This document shows, piece after piece, positions 6,421-11,829 of a DNA stretch of 11,829 nucleotides (position 1 is the stretch's first letter; each line of letters starts with the position of its first letter). Under the pieces are notes generated by a model. That model had not been told where the DNA came from. It worked only from the letters and a program-made list of their open reading frames with translations, and did no database searches. The stretch covers positions 1 through 11,829 of the forward strand of contig JARFRL010000025.1 in assembly GCA_029287275.1 (NCBI GenBank). Reading direction: 5' to 3'. Position numbers and translations under genes: made by a program. Origin of the DNA: Pontiella desulfatans (GTDB taxonomy: Bacteria > Verrucomicrobiota > Kiritimatiellia > Kiritimatiellales > Pontiellaceae).

Positions 6421-7154
6421 GGCTTCGACTCCTCCACTTTTTTCGGCGCGGATTCGGGGGAATAGATTTCGACGGAACCTTCGATCGGCGCGCCGGGTTT
6501 GAAGCGCAGACCGTACATCAGCTGAAGCACCTTCGCGTTCAGCGCCGGCGGATCAAGCGGCCGATCCAAAAAAACATGTTCAACGAATCCATCCTCGGAA
6601 ACACTGACCGACGCGGTCGCTTCCCACGGTTTTTCGGTATCCTGATTGAGCCCGGTCGGAAGCACGACGCCGCCCACGACGCGCTCCTTCAGCTCCGGCG
6701 CCAGCGTGACGCGCCGCGAGGCGGGTTTCTTCGTCGGGGACTCGAAGACGTTCGAGGGAACGGCGGGCGACGGCGCGATCGTCGAAGTCAACATCAAGCC
6801 CGCGGCGTCCAAGCCGGCCTCGTCCTGAACGGGCGCCACCTCGAGAAAGCGTTCCGGCTCATTCTGGCGCAACACGAAGCGCGGCGTCTGAACCTTCTGC
6901 TCCAACAGCTCGCGACTGAAGCCCAGGGAGGAAGGCAACGAAAAGATCACGGGCGAACGCACCATCCGGACCGAGGCGGAGGACATCGGGAGCTTCGCTC
7001 CGTCGCCAGCGAGGTAGCTCGTCGCGGGAGGAACGGGCGCGCCAACCAACGCGGCGGCGGGTTTCGTCCGCGTGAGCGCGAACAACAGCCCGTGCGACAG
7101 TAGCGCCGCCCCGACGGCCAGCGTCAAGACTCCCCTGTTCGGGGCGTCGGTCAC
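6417..7154 (-). CDS. TonB-like energy-transducing protein
   Basis: The 245-residue product is read from a GTG at 7154 that overlaps the ExbD stop (GTGA, 7151-7154). AAGAGGA lies 6 nt upstream. A single hydrophobic segment (about residues 9-27, LTLAVGAALLSHGLLFAL) contains Ser20-His21, reminiscent of the conserved histidine in the TonB membrane anchor. A long low-complexity periplasmic part follows. The C-terminal part (about 170-235) has TonB-C-like spacing: ATASVSVSEDGFVEHVFLD, then LNAKVLQLMYGLRFKPG, and GSVEIYSP. TonB proteins sense ExbB/ExbD and transfer energy to outer-membrane receptors. The usual Pro/Lys-rich linker is weak here. A longer reading from an ATG at 7370 adds 72 Arg-rich residues that merely overlie exbD and is not supported. 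Family assignment rests on context plus the C-terminal pattern. Confidence 0.75.
   Translation of the reverse strand: MTDAPNRGVLTLAVGAALLSHGLLFALTRTKPAAALVGAPVPPATSYLAGDGAKLPMSSASVRMVRSPVIFSLPSSLGFSRELLEQKVQTPRFVLRQNEPERFLEVAPVQDEAGLDAAGLMLTSTIAPSPAVPSNVFESPTKKPASRRVTLAPELKERVVGGVVLPTGLNQDTEKPWEATASVSVSEDGFVEHVFLDRPLDPPALNAKVLQLMYGLRFKPGAPIEGSVEIYSPESAPKKVEESKP
6429..6435 (-). promoter_or_regulatory. Shine-Dalgarno of the zinc-ribbon gene
   Basis: On the minus strand this reads GGAGGAG, 8 nt before the ATG at 6420, inside the end of the TonB-like coding sequence. It supports translation of the small overlapping gene in its own right. Confidence 0.7.
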
Positions 7155-7612
7155 GGCGCGTCCTCTTCGGCCGCGGAGATGCTCGTGGCGACGGACACCT
7201 CCGACACGCCGGCCGAAAGCGCCGCGTTCCAGGCTTTGACCACCTCGCCGTGGAACACGCGTTCGTCGGCCTCGATGATGAGCGGCGCGGCCGGCCGCTC
7301 GCGGGAAGCCCGCTCGAGCGCGGCGGGAAGATCCGCTTCTTTCAGGCGCTGGTTGTTGAAATAGAACCATCCGCCGCGGGTGATGGAAAGCACCATGGAA
7401 TCGAAGCGCGCCCCGCCCGAGAACTCGGACCGCGGCAGCGTGATGTTGATGCCGGGTTGCAGCACGAACGGCGAGACCGCCAGAAAAAACGCGAGCGCCA
7501 GCAAGGCCGAGTCGCAGAACGCGAGCGCGATCGAGAAGACGCCGGCGGGTTTCCGGGTCGGCTTGAAGCGCCGCAGTTCCTGGCTCTTTTTATGTGGATC
7601 AAAGGGTTTCAT
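7151..7612 (-). CDS. exbD: ExbD/TolR-family biopolymer transport protein
   Basis: The 153-residue product has a basic cytoplasmic N-terminus, one transmembrane helix (about residues 24-47), and a periplasmic domain. Asp34 in FCDSALLALAFFLA sits at the start of the membrane helix where ExbD, TolR and MotB carry the essential proton-binding aspartate. It is followed by the family pattern PGINITLPRSE and the periplasmic strands VLSITRGGWFYFNNQ and PLIIEADERV. The subunit assembles inside the ExbB pentamer and couples proton flow to motion. I chose the ATG at 7612 because MKPFDPHKK resembles usual ExbD starts. An in-frame ATG at 7642 lacks any ribosome-binding site and would overlap exbB further. 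The gene overlaps exbB by 14 nt. Confidence 0.9.
   Translation of the reverse strand: MKPFDPHKKSQELRRFKPTRKPAGVFSIALAFCDSALLALAFFLAVSPFVLQPGINITLPRSEFSGGARFDSMVLSITRGGWFYFNNQRLKEADLPAALERASRERPAAPLIIEADERVFHGEVVKAWNAALSAGVSEVSVATSISAAEEDAP
7161..7167 (-). promoter_or_regulatory. Shine-Dalgarno that sets the GTG start of the TonB-like gene
   Basis: On the minus strand this reads AAGAGGA, 6 nt before the GTG at 7154. It supports that start over the far-upstream ATG at 7370, whose extension is only a shadow of exbD. Confidence 0.7.
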
Positions 7613-8240
7613 CGCCCGCTTCCCCGTCGAGAACCCGGTCATACACCAGGAAGCGATAGACCTCCTCCGCGGCGTATTCCATGTTCAGCGTGACGCGCTC
7701 CACCCGACTCAGCAAAAAGTTATACCCCGCGAACGAGGGAATCGACACGCACAAGCCCACGGCCGTCGTGATGAGCGCCTGCCAGATGCCCGCGGACAGA
7801 TCGCCGATCTCGGCGAGCGGCGCGGCGCGCTCCATGCCCATGAACACCCGCGTCAAGCCGATCACCGTGCCCATCAGCCCGAGCAACGGCGTGATCTGCG
7901 CGATGGTGAGCAGGCCGCCGAGGTTCTTTTCCAGCCGCGGAATCTCGCCCAGACCGGCTTTCGTGATCGTCAGCTTCAGCTCATCGCGGTTCTCGTCGGC
8001 GTGCAGCAGGCCGGTGCGGACGATGTGCGCGACGGGTCCGGGCGTCTGATCGCAAATGGACACCGCCTCCGCGGTGTTGCCGCGGTTCACGATGGTGTAG
8101 ATTCCGCTTAAAAAGTCGTCCTGCTTGATCTGCGCGCGGTGCAAATGAAACACCCGCTCGATGAACAGCGCCGCGGCCGTGACGCTGCACGCCAGAATCG
8201 GCCACATGATCCAGCCCCCTTTAACCATCAGTTCCCACAT
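7599..8240 (-). CDS. exbB: ExbB/TolQ/MotA-family proton channel protein
   Basis: The 213-residue protein has three hydrophobic segments as in ExbB/TolQ: residues 9-31, about 110-136 and about 148-177. The second holds TPLLGLMGTVIGL and the third GIWQALITTAVGLCVSIPS, both hallmark motifs. Thr125 and Thr159 correspond to the channel threonines of E. coli ExbB (Thr148, Thr181). Position 154 is Gln where E. coli ExbB has Glu176 (EAL motif). With ExbD it forms the inner-membrane motor that uses the proton gradient. ExbB and TolQ cannot be told apart with certainty; the TonB-like neighbour and lack of TolB and Pal favour ExbB. A strong ribosome-binding site, AGAGGAGG, is 6 nt before the ATG. It overlaps the upstream TPR gene by 20 nt. 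Confidence 0.93.
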   Translation of the reverse strand: MWELMVKGGWIMWPILACSVTAAALFIERVFHLHRAQIKQDDFLSGIYTIVNRGNTAEAVSICDQTPGPVAHIVRTGLLHADENRDELKLTITKAGLGEIPRLEKNLGGLLTIAQITPLLGLMGTVIGLTRVFMGMERAAPLAEIGDLSAGIWQALITTAVGLCVSIPSFAGYNFLLSRVERVTLNMEYAAEEVYRFLVYDRVLDGEAGDETL

Positions 8241-10764
8241 GGTCCGCCTCCTCTAGCCGCTGAAACAGCAACCAATTGTCTTTTTTAATTTTTTCAATAC
8301 GCTCCGCGGCCCATTCCCCGGCCGGCACGTTGGCGTCGATGATTCGTTGATAGATCTGAACGGCTTCCACCCAGGCGCGCTCGCGCTCCTTGATCGCGCC
8401 GGCGGCGATGGCCGACCGCGTGAACCACATCACCGTGTACGGCGAATGCTCCACCTGTTCGTTGATGAAGGTGTACACCACGTTCATGTGGCGGCTGAAC
8501 GCCTTGTCCGGCAGATTGGTTTTCTCCAAGCACTCGCCGATCTTGTTCTCGACGTGCAGCTTCAACGAGGTGGGCGCGGAAGGTCGGTCGAAAATCACCT
8601 GGTAGGAGTTCATCGCCTCCACGTAGCGCGCCGGCGTCTCGGCCGCGAGCGAGAACTGGCAGTCGCCCTTGCGGCCCCACGCCGCGTTCACCAGATAGCT
8701 CTCCGGATAGTTTTTGATGATTTCATCGAACGCGAGAATCGCCTGGGCGAACTCGCCGAGCTGGGTCAGCGCGTCGCCCTGCGCGAAGCGGTTGGCCGGC
8801 ATGATCTCGCTCTTCTCGTAGGTCTTCGCCACTTGGGAATAGCGCTCGATCGCTTGCACGTAGTTCGACTGGGCCGCCGCGGCGCGGCCGGCCCAATACA
8901 ACGCCCGCGGCGCGAGCTTATGGCTCTTGAAATCGTTGGCGATCCGCAGGAACAACGGCTCCGCCGCCGCGTAATTCCCTTGGTTGAAGAACTGCTCCGC
9001 CAGCCAGAAAAGCACCTCGGGCGTCCATTGGGAATCGGGGAATTTCTCGACGTATTCCTGACACGCCTGAACGCCTTCGCTCACGCGCCCCTGCCGGTGC
9101 AAGCTGAAGCCGCGCATGTAGAGCGCCTGCGAGGCGTACTCGCTTTCCGGATAGGTTTCCAAAACCGCCTCGAAGGCCTCTTGCGCGTCGATGAACTGTC
9201 CGAGTCGGTACAGCGCGAGCCCGCGCTGATGCTCGCTCAACGCCTGTGTGGAAGGGCTGTTGGTGTACGTTTGGGCGATCGCGGTGTACTTCGCCAGCAC
9301 GTCTTCCCATTGCTGCCCCGCCCACAGCACGTCGGCGGAACGCAACGCGGCCATTTCCGCGAACGGGGTGCCGGCGTGGTTCGTTTCCAAAAGCTCGAAC
9401 GTGCTCATGGCTTCCGTTCGCCGGCCGACGCGCGCCAGCGTCAGGCCGAGCTGATACAACGCGTTCGGCATCTCGTCGCGCGCGGAATATTCCATGACGA
9501 AGGCGCGGTAGCGCTTCTCCGCGTCCTCCAGCATCTCGGCTTCATAATAGCTATCGGCCGCCTTGAACAGCGCTTCGGCCTTTCGGTCGGGATCGTTCAG
9601 CGCCTTGACCGCCTTATCGAAAACGGTGGCCGCCTCGGCGTGCCGTCCCAACTCCCAGAGCGCGAGCCCCTTCCCTAAATACGCGTCCGCGAGCCCGTCC
9701 GGATCGTCCGCGACGTCGAGGTAGACCTGAAACGCGTTGTCGGCCTGCTCGAAGCGCTGAGCCAACGAAAGCGCCTTGGCTTTCTCCAACTGCAACTCCG
9801 CCGCGATCTTTTCGTCGGGAGCCTCGGTTCGGCACTCCTCCAGCAGCTTCAACGCGCCGGCGGTGTCGCCCTCGCGCAGCAACGCCCGCGCCAGCGCCAT
9901 CTTAAGCGGAACCCGTTGACGCGCGTCGGGCGAGAGCGCGATCGCCGCCCGCGTCGCCTGATGCGATTTCTCGGCGTCGCCCGCCTTTTCCTCCAGCGCC
10001 GCGAGCTCGACGTACGCGTCGATCCGATACGCCAACCGGGTTCGCTCGCTGGTCGCCAGCGTGGTCAACTCGGCGCGCGCCGCGGCGAAATTCTCCTCGG
10101 CGCCCAAAGTGTGGAGCAAATGAGCGTGCTTCAGCCGCGCGCGCTGCGAGGCGCGTTCGTTCGCGCCCTCGGCCAACGTCTCGTAAACCGCCATCGCCTC
10201 TGGAACGCGCTTTTGCAGCACGTAAATCTCGGCCAGATCGAACTGGTTTTCAGTGAACGCGCGATTCTTCGGAAAATCCGTGGCGAAATTCTGATAGGTT
10301 TTCTCCGCGGCCGCGAGATCGCCCAGCTCCCGCTCCACCCGGCCCTTGAGCCGCGCCGTGGCCGGCGCGAAACGGCTCTCGCCCATGGGCTCGCCCGCGC
10401 CGTTCAGCACGCTCAGGGCGTCGTCGTGGCGCTTGAGTTCGAAGTAGGCGCGGGCGCGCCAGTAGACGAAACCCGGCTCGCCGTCGTAATTTTTCAGCAG
10501 CTCCAGCATTTCCGAATAGCGCTTCTGACCCCAGAGCGCGTGCGCCAGCAGCAGCGCGGCTTCCCGCGCCTCGTCCGCTTTCGGGTCGGCCCGCAGCACG
10601 CCGCGCGCCTGTTGTTCCGCCAGCGTGAAAAATCCGTCGTCGAGCGACGCGCGGATGTTGGGGAACCGTTTGCTGAGCGGCTTGGGAACGGGCTCTTGAG
10701 CGACCGCGCCCAAGGCGAACGACAGGATTAAGATGGCTAAAATCGATGAATAGGTGGCGCGCAT
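8221..10764 (-). CDS. Secreted TPR-repeat protein heading the exbB/exbD operon
   Basis: The 847-residue product starts at the ATG at 10764, which gives a clean Sec signal peptide (MRATYSSILAILILSFALGA) with likely cleavage after AVA at residue 22. A TTG 57 nt upstream would bury this signal and is rejected. GGAA lies 6 nt before the ATG. From about residue 30 to 810 it is a near-continuous series of TPR-like helix pairs. Examples are SLAQRFEQADNAFQVYL near 340, LGQFIDAQEAFEAVLETYPE, FFNQGNYAAAEPLFLRIA, and YVQAIERYSQVAKTYEKSE. The YbgF/CpoB- and BamD-like pattern of a helix ending in FP-S or YPESE recurs. No lipobox or transmembrane helix follows the signal, so it is probably periplasmic and may scaffold the ExbB/ExbD/TonB-like machine encoded immediately downstream. 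The exact partner and substrate are unknown. Confidence 0.92.
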   Translation of the reverse strand: MRATYSSILAILILSFALGAVAQEPVPKPLSKRFPNIRASLDDGFFTLAEQQARGVLRADPKADEAREAALLLAHALWGQKRYSEMLELLKNYDGEPGFVYWRARAYFELKRHDDALSVLNGAGEPMGESRFAPATARLKGRVERELGDLAAAEKTYQNFATDFPKNRAFTENQFDLAEIYVLQKRVPEAMAVYETLAEGANERASQRARLKHAHLLHTLGAEENFAAARAELTTLATSERTRLAYRIDAYVELAALEEKAGDAEKSHQATRAAIALSPDARQRVPLKMALARALLREGDTAGALKLLEECRTEAPDEKIAAELQLEKAKALSLAQRFEQADNAFQVYLDVADDPDGLADAYLGKGLALWELGRHAEAATVFDKAVKALNDPDRKAEALFKAADSYYEAEMLEDAEKRYRAFVMEYSARDEMPNALYQLGLTLARVGRRTEAMSTFELLETNHAGTPFAEMAALRSADVLWAGQQWEDVLAKYTAIAQTYTNSPSTQALSEHQRGLALYRLGQFIDAQEAFEAVLETYPESEYASQALYMRGFSLHRQGRVSEGVQACQEYVEKFPDSQWTPEVLFWLAEQFFNQGNYAAAEPLFLRIANDFKSHKLAPRALYWAGRAAAAQSNYVQAIERYSQVAKTYEKSEIMPANRFAQGDALTQLGEFAQAILAFDEIIKNYPESYLVNAAWGRKGDCQFSLAAETPARYVEAMNSYQVIFDRPSAPTSLKLHVENKIGECLEKTNLPDKAFSRHMNVVYTFINEQVEHSPYTVMWFTRSAIAAGAIKERERAWVEAVQIYQRIIDANVPAGEWAAERIEKIKKDNWLLFQRLEEADHVGTDG
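8247..8254 (-). promoter_or_regulatory. Shine-Dalgarno of exbB
   Basis: On the minus strand this reads AGAGGAGG, 6 nt before the ATG at 8240. It is the strongest ribosome-binding site seen in the operon and lies within the final codons of the TPR gene, suggesting that ExbB is made at a higher rate than the TPR protein. Confidence 0.75.
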
Positions 10765-10862
10765 TAAAGGTTCCAATGGTTGACCGCCATTATTTCCATC
10801 GGAGGGAAAAGATAAAGCCAATTATCCACGCCGTTGGTTCCGAAAATCATTTCCCGCGCTTT

Positions 10863-10882
10863 GAACCCCTGCTAGGGTGTTC
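10863..10882. promoter_or_regulatory. Imperfect inverted repeat in the divergent intergenic region
   Basis: GAACCCCT (10863-10870), a GCT spacer and AGGGTGTTC (10874-10882) form an 8-bp inverted repeat with a single unpaired T. It sits between the divergent TPR operon (start 10764) and the radical SAM gene (start 10975), where an operator could act on both. No convincing -35/-10 pair was found on either side, so this is only a candidate. Confidence 0.25.
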
Positions 10883-10897
10883 GGCCTCACCTTCATC

Positions 10898-10978
10898 ATG
10901 ACGATCCCGCTCGACAAACGAACCCTTCTCGCCCTCCTCGGCGCGGCCGCCGCGGCGGCGCGTTATCTGGAACCATGA
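10898..10978 (+). CDS. Possible 26-residue leader ORF, or displaced N-terminus of the radical SAM protein
   Basis: An ORF from the ATG at 10898 encodes 26 residues (MTIPLDKRTLLALLGAAAAA and then RYLEP) and stops at a TGA that overlaps the ATG of the radical SAM gene (ATGA, 10975-10978). Third positions are mostly G or C, as in neighbouring real genes. It could be a short peptide translationally coupled to the downstream gene. It could also be the native N-terminus, put out of frame by a missing base near 10973-10974, since RYLEP would join naturally onto MTLFRPPAEA. No Shine-Dalgarno is visible in front of it. Confidence 0.3.
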   Translation: MTIPLDKRTLLALLGAAAAAARYLEP

Positions 10979-11829
10979 CGCTGTTTCGCCCGCCCGCGGA
11001 GGCCCGTAGCCTGATTATTCGCGTCCTCGACGGGTGCCCGTGGAACCAGTGCGCGTTTTGCGCGATGTATAAAGGCGTGACGGCCCGCCTCCGCTCGCTG
11101 GAGGAGATCGAGCTCGCGATCGACGCGGCCCGCGCCGATTTCCCGTCCGCGCGGCGAATCTTTCTGGCCGACGGCGACGTGATGGCGTTTCCGTTCGATC
11201 AACTCCAAGCGACGCTCGGCATGCTCAACGATCGTTTTCCGCGGCTGGCCCGCGTGAACGTCTACGCCAACGGGCACTCGATTCTTCGGAAAACGGACGC
11301 CGAGCTCGCGGCGTTGCGGCGGCTCAAACTCAACACGCTCTACATGGGCCTCGAAAGCGGCCACGAGGAAACGTTGCGCGCCGTCCGCAAACGGGAAACC
11401 GCGGCGGAGATGATCGCGGCCGGCCGGCGGGCCCAGGCCGCGGGGCTTAAAATGTCGGTGATGGTGTTGACCGGACTCGGCGGAAAGAAAAACCGCGCGC
11501 TTCACGCCGCGGCCACGGCCGACGCGCTGAACCGGATGAAACCGCGGCTGTTCTCCGCGCTGCGCGTCATTCCCATTCCCGGCACCGAGCTGTACGAACA
11601 GGAGCGCCGCGGCGACTTCGAGCAGGTCACCGAATATCAGGCGTTGGAGGAATTGAAATGGATGGTCGAAGGGCTGGAGCTCGACGGCGCCGTCTTCCGC
11701 GCCGACCACTCGTCCAACATCCTTCCGATGGAAGGCCGCTTTCCCAAAGACAAGCCGCGGCTGATCGACGAGCTCGACACCCTGCTCGCGTCCGGCGCCC
11801 TCGACACCGAATCGCCCGGCCCGCCGCCG
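10975..11829 (+). CDS. Radical SAM protein, partial (3' end beyond right edge)
   Basis: From the ATG at 10975 the frame is open for 285 codons to the last base of the window. The N-terminus RPPAEARSLIIRV leads to the iron-sulfur motif GCPWNQCAFCAMYKG, with Cys21, Cys26 and Cys29. That is Cx4Cx2C instead of the canonical Cx3Cx2C, a spacing I recall from one group of uncharacterised radical SAM proteins. Later segments fit a TIM-barrel radical SAM fold: LYMGLESGHEETLRAVRK (SAM-contacting ESG region), AGLKMSVMVLTGLGG, and IPIPGTELYE. The C-terminal part has RADHSSNILPMEGRFPKDK, a conserved-looking tail. The last visible residues are Pro-rich, so few residues are probably missing. The enzyme uses a [4Fe-4S] cluster to cleave SAM to a radical, but the substrate is unknown. 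It is divergent from the TPR operon. Confidence 0.9.
   Translation, partial: MTLFRPPAEARSLIIRVLDGCPWNQCAFCAMYKGVTARLRSLEEIELAIDAARADFPSARRIFLADGDVMAFPFDQLQATLGMLNDRFPRLARVNVYANGHSILRKTDAELAALRRLKLNTLYMGLESGHEETLRAVRKRETAAEMIAAGRRAQAAGLKMSVMVLTGLGGKKNRALHAAATADALNRMKPRLFSALRVIPIPGTELYEQERRGDFEQVTEYQALEELKWMVEGLELDGAVFRADHSSNILPMEGRFPKDKPRLIDELDTLLASGALDTESPGPPP

Noticed and set aside
7155..7370. Longer N-terminus for the TonB-like protein from an ATG at 7370
   Set aside because: The added 72 residues are Arg-rich and overlie exbD. The GTG at 7154 has a good ribosome-binding site and a GTGA overlap.
8347..9678. 443-codon plus-strand ORF opposite the TPR gene
   Set aside because: Antisense shadow; the minus-strand frame has a signal peptide and TPR periodicity throughout.
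8221..10764. TPR periodicity as possible DNA repeats or a CRISPR-like array
   Set aside because: The repeats exist only at the level of protein helix pattern. No repeated nucleotide units or regular spacers are visible.
10765..10821. TTG start extending the operon TPR protein by 19 residues
   Set aside because: It would place a polar stretch before the signal peptide. The ATG at 10764 gives a normal signal sequence.
10963..11709. 248-codon minus-strand ORF at the right end
   Set aside because: Antisense of the radical SAM gene, whose plus-strand frame carries the cysteine motif and runs open to the edge.

Overview
The window is a GC-rich bacterial chromosomal segment (about 60 % GC by eye) packed with genes. 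No mobile element, CRISPR array, rRNA or tRNA gene was seen. The envelope genes (an ExbB/ExbD/TonB-like motor and two very large exported TPR proteins) indicate a diderm bacterium. The gene mix, including a small charged protein beginning MSGMKSAYELAM and a TPR-exbB-exbD-tonB string, reminds me of the PVC superphylum (Kiritimatiellae, Verrucomicrobia, Lentisphaerae) or neighbouring candidate phyla. That placement is a low-confidence inference.

Layout. Positions 1-2657 (minus) hold the first 885 codons of a giant secreted TPR protein that runs off the left edge. A short divergent promoter region (2658-2789) separates it from a plus-strand block: rpmE (ribosomal protein L31, zinc-binding form), an intrinsic terminator, prfA (release factor 1), a 90-residue charged helical protein of unknown function, and nadB (L-aspartate oxidase). 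nadB meets the next block tail to tail, with its stop codon overlapping that of the converging gene inside a hairpin.

Positions 6190-10764 (minus) are one tightly overlapped operon. It is read as a signal-peptide TPR protein of 847 residues, ExbB/TolQ, ExbD/TolR, a TonB-like protein starting at GTG, and a 76-residue membrane-anchored zinc ribbon. Every junction overlaps (20, 14, 4 and 4 nt), so the five proteins are probably made together. A reasonable model is a proton-motive-force-driven inner-membrane motor (ExbB/ExbD) with a TonB-like transducer and a periplasmic TPR scaffold. The cargo is unknown, and no TonB-dependent receptor, TolB or Pal lies in the window.

From 10975 to the right edge is a plus-strand radical SAM protein with a Cx4Cx2C cluster motif, open at its 3' end. 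A 26-codon ORF ends in an ATGA overlap with it. This is either a translationally coupled leader or the product of a one-base indel.

The best candidates for something undescribed are the five-gene envelope operon with its zinc-ribbon protein, the leader/frameshift in front of the radical SAM gene, and the hairpin over the overlapping convergent stops.
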